Assembly: GCF_041381155.1 (NCBI RefSeq)
Contig: NC_091135.1
Coordinates: forward strand, 67,235,067-67,299,066
Direction of reading: 5' to 3'
DNA from: Argopecten irradians
Lineage: Eukaryota > Mollusca > Bivalvia > Pectinida > Pectinidae
DNA length: 64,000 bases
Shown one piece after another: positions 11,612 to 20,881 of this stretch; the stretch's first letter is position 1; each line of letters begins with the position of its first letter. The position numbers were made by a program, and so were the translations under genes. Below the pieces are notes generated by a model. That model saw only the letters and a program-made list of their open reading frames with translations, was not told where the DNA came from and did not search any database.

Positions 11612-11878
11612 TGACTTACTGCATGCGTCTTAACCTCGAACAAAAAACAGATTGTTTGAAAAATTCACACCTTTTCATCCCTATACCCCACTCTCCCATA
11701 TTATTAAGCTTGTGAGCATTTCTCAGTATATTAGGGGTTCTTTGCTCAATGTTAATTCTTCAGTCTGTCGTTGTCCATTGTAAGGAACACAAAGAGATTT
11801 GCCATGTGTAGAGATAAAAACTTTGGCTGCAAAATGCTGCATCAAAATATTTATAGGGGATAAAAGAAAAATAAGTAA

Positions 11879-11971
11879 ATGAAGAAAAGAAATCGTCAGA
11901 AACTTTTAATGAAGAAAAGAAATCGTCAGAAACTTTTAATGAAGAAAAAAAATTGTCAGAAACTTTTAATG
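11879..11971. repeat. 30-bp tandem repeat, 3 copies
   Basis: The unit 'tgaagaaaagaaatcgtcag' plus 'aaacttttaa' occurs three times in a row; the third copy has two substitutions. No coding role is seen. The stretch 11612-12231 is otherwise featureless. Confidence 0.85.
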
Positions 11972-12235
11972 TAATATAAATTTTATTTGCAGTTAATCCC
12001 ATCTGTGCTTTCAATTGATAGAATGCATTTATATCAATTCCAAGGCATCATTTGTTGACATAAATGTTCCTCAGGAGTTAAAAGTTTTCCTTAAAATACG
12101 AAGTTGCTATCATATGATAATTAATTGAAATAATAATTAATGAAGTTTTTTTTCGATCTACATTTAAATAAATGTGATTTTCTTATTGCAATGTGTTTTA
12201 AAAAATCTTGTCAACATTGGTTAGTTGGTCTATTG

Positions 12236-13046
12236 TGTCGCGGTGTTTAAATTCACCATATATATAATATGTATTATATATGGTGTTTTAACTACATGCG
12301 CTGTGTATTGTCTTAATTTACATGTCCCTGTGTCTGTCTGAATTTATATTACATGTCCCTGTGTCATGTAATGTCCTGTACATGTAAATCTGTGTGTAAG
12401 TTGTTATGATGACGTATGAGAGGCGAGTGAATGGATTGGTTGAGTGTGTCACATTGACCCTGCATGACCCTGTCCTTGCACGTGCACGCCCACCCTTGAG
12501 GAAGCGTGTCCGCACATTACGTGGAAATAGGCACTGGACTGTACATGTGTGCTTTACGGCCACAGTACTAAAAGGTATGTTTATTTAATGTATAACTAGA
12601 AATAAAGTAATTAACTTATTCTTCACTATGCAATATAATTAATTACTTTATATAATCAAAACTTCTTTAAACAACTTGTCCATAAAGCTTTATATTATGT
12701 ATAACAAAGGACCGCACGTGGTCGGTGAGGTTAGGGCAATGCATAGAGTCAAGTGACTGTAAATTAAATGTTATTTGTAAATATATGTAACTCGGAAATT
12801 AAAATACAATTTTAATATTATAATATATTAAATATATACCTGTTTATATTTTATACCTTACAGTATAAATATAGAAGATATAGTAGTCGGTTCATTTATG
12901 TGTCCCTATATATTGTCAGGTATTGTTCTTTTTATTTCAGGGTTATCTGTCTCCGTTTTTATATGAATAAACTTTCAACTGTTTATAGCTGTTGGATTCT
13001 ATTTATATATTCGTGAACCAACTCACATATTATCACTCTCGTGACA
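12236..13046 (+). repeat. 5' LTR
   Basis: It is an 811-bp direct copy of the 3' LTR. It opens with a strong AT-rich palindrome (12255-12284, arms 'accatatata' and 'tatatatggt'). A TATAAATA box lies at 12864-12871 and a poly(A) signal AATAAA at 12966-12971, which would put transcription start near 12895 and give a short R region. It ends CTCGTGACA. Confidence 0.95.
12864..12871 (+). promoter_or_regulatory. LTR TATA box
   Basis: TATAAATA about 100 bp ahead of the AATAAA at 12966, as expected for U3-R-U5 order. The same box is at 21508-21515 in the 3' LTR. Confidence 0.6.
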
Positions 13047-13047
13047 T

Positions 13048-13060
13048 TGGCGCCCAACGT
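13048..13060 (+). promoter_or_regulatory. Primer binding site, tRNA-Lys type
   Basis: TGGCGCCCAACGT starts one base after the LTR and is complementary to the 3' end of tRNA-Lys(CTT) of animals. It would prime minus-strand DNA synthesis. Confidence 0.75.
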
Positions 13061-14156
13061 AATAGTTCGACGGAGGCAGTGCCCGGCGTACAACGTAACA
13101 CCCATAGTTTACCACGTGGGTGATCACGTGATACGAGCCTAGAGGACCGGAAAGCATGGTCAGGGGGAGATCACTCTATACTTGATACCTCATCGATTCA
13201 ACATGTGCTTCCGGTTGTGATGTCTTCTGTTTACCTGTGATTGTCATCGTCTTTATTTTCGTCTTGTCATCATGGATTCGTGATTGTGTCGTCGTCATCC
13301 TGTTTACTTTTGAGTTCCTGCTGTCGTCGTTGGATTGTAACTGATTGTCATTCTGTATCGTCCAGTGGAGAGCCGTCCAAGTGTTGACATTTATCGTTCG
13401 CGTGTTTATCTTTGACTTTAAATATTTACATATTTTTGTTTTCATTGTCATTTGTATTCACTATTGATATTATTCATTGCATTTGTTATTGATTTGTTTG
13501 ATGTTTCATGTGTATTTATGCTGTAGGCTATTCTCATATTCTCATAGCGTAGTAAACATAACTAAATTTCAAATGTTCACTTAGATTTAAACATATAAAT
13601 GCTAGTGTAGGTTACATTTGAATCTAATTATACTACATAAAATACTCTAAATCATATCTAATATTACTAAATTAACTATATAAATAGATAAATAACAACA
13701 TTATCGTAAACATTTTATAAAATTTATAGATATTCATCTACAAATTTAAATCTGTAAAATGTGATAAACTTTTATATTTCTTTACATTTCAAACTATCTT
13801 ATATTTACATATATTGCATGCTTGCTTCCCAGCTAACAATCCCAACCTACTAACACTGCACACACTGCACTGCACTGTAGCGGAATTTGAGGATTGTGTC
13901 AGAAGATCAAGAGCTGAGTGAAACTGCTGCTGAAGATTGGTTTGTAAATGTTGTATTTGTCCTTTGTGTTTTATGTCAGCGCATTGTATGATATATATAT
14001 ATATATGTAATCGATACTTCTACATATTCTCTTGAATCTGTTTAAGTATAGGTAGTATACTTTGCTGGGTACATTTTGTATATTATCTTAGAGTATACAG
14101 GTTTAAATCTATATTATTAGTATATATCATATACCCATTTCAATACTCTGTAGGTT
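13061..14156 (+). other. Retrotransposon leader region
   Basis: 1.1 kb between the primer site and the first ORF with no plus-strand coding signal. It is T-rich, holds a GC-richer patch at 13075-13400, and probably includes packaging or splice signals. The 'actctgtag' just before the ORF1 ATG at 14157 could be a splice acceptor; I could not fix a matching donor. Confidence 0.5.
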
Positions 14157-14894
14157 ATGAGTTGTAGTAAACTACAGAAATTTATTGATAAACCTATACC
14201 ACATGTGGTGATAAGGAAGAAACCTATTGTTCTTACAAGTAGTAAGGGATTTTACCTGAAACGTCATTTGGATTTATTGCAAAATTTATGTTGTAATATT
14301 GAATTTAATTGTCAACCAGGTGGTCGTTTTACACATTTTCTTCGTTGGCTAGAGACTGAACTTCCAGTCAAAGTCATTTCTTATCCACATATTGTGTTAT
14401 ATGTTTGGCTAGGTACATGCGACCTTACTGTCAAACAAGGGAAATTTATTAGTCTAAGACACCAGACTTCTGAATTTGCAAATTCTGATTTGCATTCTAT
14501 TATCAACAAGTTTGTTTCCATTGTTTCCAATTTCCCTACTGTACAACTTGTATTTTTGGAGATCCCTTCATACTCTATTCAAGAGTGGAACAAATCCAAG
14601 GGACATCCAAATCCTGATTCATTCCAACATCAAGATGACATCCTTAATGACAGGGTGTTGGAATTGAATAGTTTCCTTACGCAAGTCAATAATAGACTTT
14701 GTGTCAGCTCACCTCATCTCAGGTTGGACTTGGTAAGGTACAGGAAGGCGAAACACCAGGATAAATCCAGGGTTTCACTGAATTTTAGTTTGTATAAGGA
14801 CGGAATCCACCCTACTCCACTACTAGCTAGGTGTTGGATGAAAAGACTTGTTGTTTTTCTATTTGTACATATTGTGTTTAAATTTCTGCCTTAA
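14157..14894 (+). CDS. SGNH hydrolase-like accessory ORF ahead of gag
   Basis: The predicted protein has 245 residues. The motif order resembles the SGNH/GDSL esterase fold: a strand ending in TSSKG (residues 27-31, block I position of the nucleophile Ser), PGG at 54-56 (block II Gly), a strand with WLGTCDLT at 84-91 where the block III G-x-N-D would be, and KDGIHPT at 214-220 giving the block V Asp and His. The block III Asn is replaced by Cys. The last ~15 residues are strongly hydrophobic. SGNH-type domains are known from ORF1 of CR1-like LINEs; an extra ORF of this kind ahead of gag in a Ty3/Gypsy element is unusual. It does not look like a zinc-knuckle gag or an envelope. The fold call comes from motifs only. 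Confidence 0.6.
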   Translation: MSCSKLQKFIDKPIPHVVIRKKPIVLTSSKGFYLKRHLDLLQNLCCNIEFNCQPGGRFTHFLRWLETELPVKVISYPHIVLYVWLGTCDLTVKQGKFISLRHQTSEFANSDLHSIINKFVSIVSNFPTVQLVFLEIPSYSIQEWNKSKGHPNPDSFQHQDDILNDRVLELNSFLTQVNNRLCVSSPHLRLDLVRYRKAKHQDKSRVSLNFSLYKDGIHPTPLLARCWMKRLVVFLFVHIVFKFLP

Positions 14895-14930
14895 GTTTGT
14901 ATTTGTATGATTAAGTGGTTATCTTGTATT

Positions 14931-14986
14931 CCTCGTAGGTAGGGATTGCCCCAATCACTTGGATACTAGATATTGTACTACTTATT
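14931..14986 (+). repeat. 56-bp internal repeat, gag-proximal copy
   Basis: It begins 'cctcgtaggtagggattgcc' and matches 20743-20798 at 51 of 56 positions; all five differences are transitions. It sits about 65 bp ahead of the gag ATG, while the partner sits about 83 bp ahead of the 3' LTR. It includes the small inverted repeat GATTGCCCCAATC. It may be a splice, translation or replication signal. Confidence 0.85.
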
Positions 14987-15050
14987 TCATCGTTTATATT
15001 CATTGTCTTATTAACTTTTACTTTGTATTTCAATTTGTATTTTGTACAAC

Positions 15051-16232
15051 ATGGCAATGTCAAAGCCAAACGCAGGATCATCCAACTTGGATCAGGCAGA
15101 CTATGATCTCATGGCTAGCCTTTTGCGCCAGAATGACGACTATGTCCTGTTTACCAAGGTGGAGTATGACAGTATGTTGAGCCAAAACGATCCTGGTTCT
15201 GTCAAGACTCCTGCAGCCTCAGTATTGCCTGCACAGGTAAAGTCAAATAGTGACAAAGGTATGGTAGGTTCCCCAGGTTATAAATTTGATTTTGTAGGAC
15301 GTGGGGAGGGAGTGAATACTAGTACTCCTTTACCTCCAAAGGGTAATGACTCTAGTGATTCTCCATTTTCAGGGCTGGGGGGAGGATATGGAGTTCCACT
15401 CACTCCACCACCTCAAAGAAGGGATACACACCTTTTACCTCAAGTTCCGAAAATCTCCACATTCTCTGGAGATGAATCACCTCAGCGTGGTGAAACCACA
15501 TATGAGGGTTGGCGGTATGAGGTAAGGTGTTTAGCATCCGACAGCACCCTGTCAGAAGAGTTGATTCTCCAAGCCATCAGGAAGTCACTCAGGGGTATTG
15601 CTCGTCAGACACTTATACCATTAGGTCCTAGGGCAACTTTGTCTGAGATTTTAAGGAAACTAGACACCTTCTTTGGTAACGTAGCTTCTAATGAAGTTGT
15701 GTTACAGCAGTTTTACTCTGCTACACAGAAAGAAGGGGAGTCTGTCACAGCTTATGGGTGCAGACTCGAGGCACTGTTACAGCTCGCCATTAACAGTGGA
15801 CATGTAAACTCTGCAGCCAGAGACGACATGCTCCGATCCAAATTTTGGACTGGCTTACGCTGTGACAAATTGAAGGGCCAGACGCGTCACAAGTATGACT
15901 CCATTAAGTCATATGACTTGCTGTTAAGGGAAGTCAGAGCGGTAGACCTGGAGCTTAACCCAGCTCAGAAGGCAACCGATAAGTCTAAAAAGGCTAAAGC
16001 TCAGCATAACCCTGTACAAGTTTCAGAGAGTGACACGAAACTTGACAAGCTCACTAACCAGGTAAGTGCCTTAATGAGCAAAATCAAGGTCCTCGAAAAG
16101 AAGCTTGAGGGTAATGGTAAGTCTGGGGCAAACCAAAATAAAGGGAAGGCTGGACGCAGCGATGGGTACCAGAAACAGAATAAAGGTAATGCCCAGAAAC
16201 CCTCAGCAGGAAAGTCTGAGCCAAAAGAGTAA
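15051..16232 (+). CDS. gag: Gag capsid protein, PNMA-like
   Basis: The protein has 394 residues from the first true ATG (15051); the three in-frame codons before it start with TTG and are not a likely start. A long polar N-terminal part is followed by a capsid-like region from about residue 135, with FSGDESPQRGETTYEGW, an IRKSLRG.A motif, a Y.ATQKEGES.TAYG.RLE block and a helical end. This pattern matches the capsid core of PNMA proteins, a vertebrate family domesticated from Ty3/Gypsy gag. The C-terminus is Lys/Gly/Asn-rich (KGKAGR...KGNAQK) and has no CCHC zinc knuckle, so RNA binding would rely on basic charge. The stop TAA overlaps the protease frame. Confidence 0.85.
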   Translation: MAMSKPNAGSSNLDQADYDLMASLLRQNDDYVLFTKVEYDSMLSQNDPGSVKTPAASVLPAQVKSNSDKGMVGSPGYKFDFVGRGEGVNTSTPLPPKGNDSSDSPFSGLGGGYGVPLTPPPQRRDTHLLPQVPKISTFSGDESPQRGETTYEGWRYEVRCLASDSTLSEELILQAIRKSLRGIARQTLIPLGPRATLSEILRKLDTFFGNVASNEVVLQQFYSATQKEGESVTAYGCRLEALLQLAINSGHVNSAARDDMLRSKFWTGLRCDKLKGQTRHKYDSIKSYDLLLREVRAVDLELNPAQKATDKSKKAKAQHNPVQVSESDTKLDKLTNQVSALMSKIKVLEKKLEGNGKSGANQNKGKAGRSDGYQKQNKGNAQKPSAGKSEPKE

Positions 16233-16528
16233 CCTCCCCTGTTGTAGGGCAGATGGGGGATGGTGTAGTTAGGACAAGCCCGAATAACACTAATAGTACA
16301 GACAGTACTCTGTATGATAGAATGGTTGGTGGTTCTAATGTTGACCATATCATACTAGGGGGGAAGAAATATTCTGCTCTCATTGATAGTGGCTCTATGA
16401 TCACTTGTGTCTCAGAGAAATGTTACAAATCTCTGAATCCCAAGCCTGTTCTGATGGATATCAAAGATTTTGATCTTAAGGTATTTGGAGCAGGTGGGTC
16501 TAAGTTACCATTATTTAGGATATATTGA
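16220..16528 (+). CDS. pro: Retroviral-type aspartic protease (start of pro-pol)
   Basis: The frame opens at 16220, in the -1 phase relative to gag and overlapping its last 13 bases. The stretch CCAAAAGAGTAA allows a tRNA on AAA (16224-16226) to re-pair one base back on AAA, so -1 frameshifting is plausible; there is no canonical X XXY YYZ heptamer. From 16253 it encodes about 90 residues with the LIDSGSMIT catalytic motif (DSG) and a VFGAGG segment. The frame hits TGA at 16526, but related coding sense continues in another frame from about 16518 and returns to this one near 16570, so the end of the protease is broken by two small offsetting indels. Confidence 0.8.
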   Translation, partial: AKRVTSPVVGQMGDGVVRTSPNNTNSTDSTLYDRMVGGSNVDHIILGGKKYSALIDSGSMITCVSEKCYKSLNPKPVLMDIKDFDLKVFGAGGSKLPLFRIY

Positions 16529-16594
16529 GGCAGATATCACTATTCCATTTCTGTCTGATTGTGAATTTTTTGTGTACCTATTCTGGTAACACCA

Positions 16595-19555
16595 ATGACC
16601 AACTATAACAGACAAGTTCCTGTGATTGTTGGCACAAATATAATTCGTATGTGTAGGGATATACAACAGACTGGCTCTGATTCTACATTTCCAGATGCCT
16701 GGCAGTCTGCTGTTGATAGTTTGTGTTTTAACAATCCCATGGTGGTGAAATCTGCCAATACATACCCAGTGTCCATAGGTCCAAACCAGGTAAAGACTGT
16801 CCATGGCTTGGTACGCAAGCATGGTGATTTTAGTACGGCTGTAACAGAACAGGGCAGTTCTCTGCAATCCGGAAACCTTGTTGTATGTCCAAGGGTAGTG
16901 TCACTTGAATGTGCACCTGGAAGACTTAAACGAGTACCAGTCCGGATCTGTAATCTGTCTACGGAGTCGATTACTATATCGCCAAAATCGCCTCTCTGTA
17001 ATCTCACAGATGTGAAGGTAATGGACAGGTGGTCCCCAGAACCCTCTAGTAAGGATACTGAATCCTCTAAGACTGAGGGGGAATGGTGGGACAAACTGGG
17101 GGTCTCTATTGATAGGGATAATCTCACTCCTGAGCAGTTGGAGAGAGCATATCAGGTACTGGGTAAGTGGCAACATATTTTCTCCACATCCCCAAAGGAT
17201 TTAGGGAAGACAGACCTGGTGCAGCACGAGATTAAACTCTCAGACGATGTTCCATTTAAGGAACCGTATCGTCGTATTCCACCAGGAATGTATGAGGAAG
17301 TGAGACAACATCTTAAAGAGATGTTAGACTCTGACGCTATTAGAGAGTCTCACAGTCCCTACTGTTCGAATGTGGTCCTCGTTCGAAAGAAAGATGGGTC
17401 CCTGAGATTTTGCATTGATTTGCGTAAACTCAATGGGAAAACCATTAAGGATGCTTACACCCTACCTAGGGTGGAGGAAACCATGGACTCCCTTATTGGT
17501 TCGCGATACTTCAGTAAACTGGACTTGAGATCTGGTTACTGGCAGGTCGAAATCAAAGAGGAGGACAAGGCTAAGACAGCTTTTTCTGTCGGACCACTCG
17601 GTTTCTTTGAATGTAACCGCATGGCGTTTGGTCTAACTAATGCGCCTGCGACATTTCAGAGATTAATGCAAGCCTGTATGGGTGAGAGTCATCTTAAGGA
17701 ATGTTTAATTTTCTTGGATGATATTCTCATATTTTCAGACACCTTTGAGGAACACCTCAAAAGACTGGAAGGTGTGTTTGAACGGCTTGAGAAACACGGC
17801 TTAAAGCTGAAAGGGTCTAAGTGCGAGTTCTTTAAAACTCATGTGCGCTACCTGGGCCACATAGTTTCTGAGAAAGGGATTCAAACTGACCCAGAGAAAC
17901 TTTCAGCATTAAAGACATGGCCGGAACCAGTCAATGTCAAAACCTTGCGTTCTTTTCTAGGTTTTACAGGGTACTACAGGAGGTTCATTAAGGATTATGC
18001 TAAAGTCATAAAACCTTTAAACGATCTCCTTGTTGGACACTGTACCCACAAAAATGTTAAGGGGCCAAAGAAAAAGATTCCCTGGGTATGGGGGGATAGT
18101 CAACAGAAGGCTTTTGATACCATTGTTGGTCTTCTATCATCTCCACCAGTGTTAGCATATGCAGACTTTACTAAGCCTTTCATTGTTAACACGGATGCCT
18201 CAATAGAAGGTTTAGGTGCTGTACTGTACCAGAATCAAGGGGGCCATGAACGGGTAATAGCGTATGCTAGTCGAGGATTACGTCCCAGCGAGAAGAACTA
18301 CCCAGCTCATAAGTTGGAATTTCTTTGTCTCAAATGGGCCCTCACTGACAAGTTCCATGATTACCTGTATGGCAACACTTTTGAGGTACGTACAGATAAC
18401 AACCCTCTAACCTATGTGACGACCACTGCAAAGCTGGACGCAGCAAGCCATAGGTGGTTAGCCTCACTCTCAAACTATAACTTTAAATTAGTCTATAGAG
18501 CGGGCCGTCTTAATGGGGACGCTGATGGGTTATCAAGGCGACCATATCAGCTAGAGGAAGTTTTCCCAGATGTTGTGAGAGCAGTTTCCTGTGCTTGTTT
18601 GACTACGAGAGAGGAATTGCCATTAGCTGAAACTGTGGTACTCTCAAACACATCAGCCCTAGAACCAGAGAATGATACAGAGAATGACACTCTAGATATG
18701 GCTAATGTAAAACTCTCTGGTGTGGATTGGGAAAAACAACAGTCCTTAGATAAACATCTCAGGAGGGTTATACATTTTGTCAGGGAGGGGGTTCGACCTG
18801 ATAAGAGTGTTCTGAGACACGAACCTGAGGAAGTGCGGCAGTATATGCGGGAGTGGCGGCTGTTTGAACTGCGTAAGGGCGTGTTGTATAGAAACACCAC
18901 CATTGATAATGACCCTATTCAGCAGCTAGTCATTCCTGAGGCATATAGAGAGAAGGTCCTCAGGGGAGTGCATGAAGATGTCGGTCATCAGGGACGTGAC
19001 CGGACAAACTGGTTGGCAAAGCGTCGGTTTTTTTGGCCTGGCTTTGATGCCGAGGTAAATAGATGGGTCGAAAGCTGTGGTAGGTGTATTCGTAGAAAAA
19101 CCCCTACTGTCCCAAAAGCAGAGTTGGTTAACATCCAAAGTTCTCGACCAATGGAACTACTCTGCATTGACTATTTGACCTTGGAAAGGTCAAAGGGGGG
19201 CTACGAAAATGTGCTGGTTATCACTGACCATTTCACCCGCTATGCCCAGGCAATTCCAACCAGGAACCAGTTAGCGAGTACCACCGCCAGGGTGTTGTAC
19301 GAACAGTTCATTGTCCACTACAGCTTTCCTGCCCGAATCCACAGTGACCAGGGTAGGAATTTTGAAAGCAAAGTTATCAAGGAACTTTGCAAGATAGCTG
19401 GAGTGGATAAAACGAGAACTACCCCCTTACCATCCTATGGGCAATGGCATGGTCGAACGGTTCAACCAAACTTTGCTAAAAATGTTAGGTACAATGGAGG
19501 AAGAACAAAAATCCAATTGGAAATCTTACGTGGCTCCTCTTGTTCACGCATATAA
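16595..19555 (+). CDS. pol: Pol: reverse transcriptase, RNase H, integrase N-terminal part
   Basis: The open frame has 986 residues; as part of a Pro-Pol polyprotein its first ATG is not a real start. The RT carries RKKDGSLRFCIDLRKLN, LDLRSGYWQ, the FGL.NAPATFQ block and the catalytic FLDD (near residue 375). RNase H follows with VNTDAS, an LEFLCLKWAL block, RTDNNPL and the D-A-D-GLSR end. The integrase has the H-x4-H...CGRC zinc finger (about 18965-19090), the first catalytic Asp in LCIDYL and the second in HSDQGRNF. An extra C in the C5 run at 19422-19426 shifts the frame before the catalytic Glu, and the last ~40 residues are out-of-frame translation. Pol would copy the element RNA and insert the DNA. 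Confidence 0.95.
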   Translation: MTNYNRQVPVIVGTNIIRMCRDIQQTGSDSTFPDAWQSAVDSLCFNNPMVVKSANTYPVSIGPNQVKTVHGLVRKHGDFSTAVTEQGSSLQSGNLVVCPRVVSLECAPGRLKRVPVRICNLSTESITISPKSPLCNLTDVKVMDRWSPEPSSKDTESSKTEGEWWDKLGVSIDRDNLTPEQLERAYQVLGKWQHIFSTSPKDLGKTDLVQHEIKLSDDVPFKEPYRRIPPGMYEEVRQHLKEMLDSDAIRESHSPYCSNVVLVRKKDGSLRFCIDLRKLNGKTIKDAYTLPRVEETMDSLIGSRYFSKLDLRSGYWQVEIKEEDKAKTAFSVGPLGFFECNRMAFGLTNAPATFQRLMQACMGESHLKECLIFLDDILIFSDTFEEHLKRLEGVFERLEKHGLKLKGSKCEFFKTHVRYLGHIVSEKGIQTDPEKLSALKTWPEPVNVKTLRSFLGFTGYYRRFIKDYAKVIKPLNDLLVGHCTHKNVKGPKKKIPWVWGDSQQKAFDTIVGLLSSPPVLAYADFTKPFIVNTDASIEGLGAVLYQNQGGHERVIAYASRGLRPSEKNYPAHKLEFLCLKWALTDKFHDYLYGNTFEVRTDNNPLTYVTTTAKLDAASHRWLASLSNYNFKLVYRAGRLNGDADGLSRRPYQLEEVFPDVVRAVSCACLTTREELPLAETVVLSNTSALEPENDTENDTLDMANVKLSGVDWEKQQSLDKHLRRVIHFVREGVRPDKSVLRHEPEEVRQYMREWRLFELRKGVLYRNTTIDNDPIQQLVIPEAYREKVLRGVHEDVGHQGRDRTNWLAKRRFFWPGFDAEVNRWVESCGRCIRRKTPTVPKAELVNIQSSRPMELLCIDYLTLERSKGGYENVLVITDHFTRYAQAIPTRNQLASTTARVLYEQFIVHYSFPARIHSDQGRNFESKVIKELCKIAGVDKTRTTPLPSYGQWHGRTVQPNFAKNVRYNGGRTKIQLEILRGSSCSRI

Positions 19556-20405
19556 TGCTACAAAACATGAGACCACTGGATATTCCCCTCATTACCTAAT
19601 GTTTGGTTGGCACCCAAGACTTAGTGTAGATGCATTTTTAGGCATCGATACAGATTCTGAGACTGTAGGGAGTCGCCAGAATTATGCCCAAAAGCTTAAG
19701 CGTCGGTTAGACTTTGCCTACAAAGCTGCCTCAGCTGAAAGCGATAGGAAGGGTAAGAGGTACAAAGATAGGTATGATAGGGGAGTTAGGGAAGCTACTC
19801 TAGAAGTAGGTGACCGGGTTCTGATGAGGAACGTAGGTATATGTGGCAAACAGAAATTAGCTGATAAATGGGCTAAGGATCCCTACATTATCCTTAGTAT
19901 ACCTAATGCTGATATGCCTGTATATAAGATCCGGAAAGAGTCAGGACAGGGACCTATTAAAACTGTGCATAGGAACCTGCTCCTCCCTTTCATGTGGCTA
20001 CCTAGAACACAGGGTGCTGATGAACCAAGGGAGACAACTCAGAATCAGAATCCTGGGATACAGTTTGATGAGAGTTCCTCCTCCACTACTGACTCTGATA
20101 GCTCAGATGATGATGGAAGTCGATCACCCAGGTACGTCATTCCTGCGAGGAGACCCAGGCGCACTGTCGCTGGCGCGCAACGACCAGTGCAACCAAATAC
20201 CTTTGGTACAGGGAATTCTCTGAAACAGGGTACCAGGGGTGTGTGTCGAAATTCTAACGCTGCAGGCATGCGCAGTGTTGGTCAGACACAAGACTCAGTT
20301 CCAGCTACAAGGTCCAGACAAGCCTGTAAACCTCCTAAGTTGTATGGAGAATGGCTCATGGAAACCTTGGTGCCATCAAATTCTGGGTCCGAGGTCTACG
20401 TTTAG
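19437..20405 (+). CDS. pol: Pol: integrase C-terminal part after the frameshift
   Basis: The 322-residue frame continues the integrase of the upstream ORF in a different phase. It starts with the catalytic-Glu region GMVERFN, then NW..YV..LVHAYN, FGWHPRLS and a basic helix (GKRYKDRYD). A GPY/F-like module follows (VGDRVLMRN, then DKWAKDPYIIL and VHRNLLLP). The tail is Ser/Asp-rich (about residues 215-230), then Arg/Pro-rich, without a visible chromodomain. No envelope ORF follows; 20406-20881 is non-coding. Confidence 0.9.
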   Translation: MGNGMVERFNQTLLKMLGTMEEEQKSNWKSYVAPLVHAYNATKHETTGYSPHYLMFGWHPRLSVDAFLGIDTDSETVGSRQNYAQKLKRRLDFAYKAASAESDRKGKRYKDRYDRGVREATLEVGDRVLMRNVGICGKQKLADKWAKDPYIILSIPNADMPVYKIRKESGQGPIKTVHRNLLLPFMWLPRTQGADEPRETTQNQNPGIQFDESSSSTTDSDSSDDDGSRSPRYVIPARRPRRTVAGAQRPVQPNTFGTGNSLKQGTRGVCRNSNAAGMRSVGQTQDSVPATRSRQACKPPKLYGEWLMETLVPSNSGSEVYV

Positions 20406-20742
20406 ACATTTAGAGCAGTGGGAGAATGTCATAGTGAGCAAAGACCACTCCTGATTGTGAAAATTATATTTAATCTCTACAGCTACTAATGTGTATTACC
20501 TTATGGTTTACCATTTATTAAGTAGAATTGTAGCATAATTGCAATTTACATTCAATTATAATAAATGTTAGATTATATTCGCATCAGGAATGTTTTGTTT
20601 CACTTGGCAGAGGAGAAATTCTAGTTAAGCTATAGATGCTGGATATTACCTTGGGACACTGGCCAAGGTGATAAATTTTGTAAATATTGATTTCTAATAT
20701 TGGTAAAAAAAAATTCTGTTCAGTGAGCAGTGATCCTTTAAT

Positions 20743-20798
20743 CCTTGTAGGTAGGGATTGCCCCAATCACTTGGATACTGGATACTGTACTGCTCATT
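20743..20798 (+). repeat. 56-bp internal repeat, 3' copy
   Basis: Partner of 14931-14986, beginning 'ccttgtaggtagggattgcc'. It lies between the end of pol and the polypurine tract. The surrounding 20406-20872 is AT-rich and has no ORF. Confidence 0.85.
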
Positions 20799-20871
20799 GA
20801 TTTTCCTATGAATATTTTAACTGTGATGTTTAACACTTGGTGATTTAAATGCCAGGAGTCATTTTCCTTTG

Positions 20872-20881
20872 CAGGGGAGAA
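20872..20881 (+). promoter_or_regulatory. Polypurine tract
   Basis: AGGGGAGAA-type purine run directly before the 3' LTR, the expected primer for plus-strand DNA synthesis. Confidence 0.75.

Noticed and set aside
12318..12588. Open frames on both strands of the LTR, repeated in the 3' LTR
   Set aside because: They overlap each other and exist twice only because the LTR does; no domain and no start context.
20406..20881. Possible envelope gene after pol
   Set aside because: Only 476 bp with stops in all frames; it holds the internal 56-bp repeat and polypurine tract instead.
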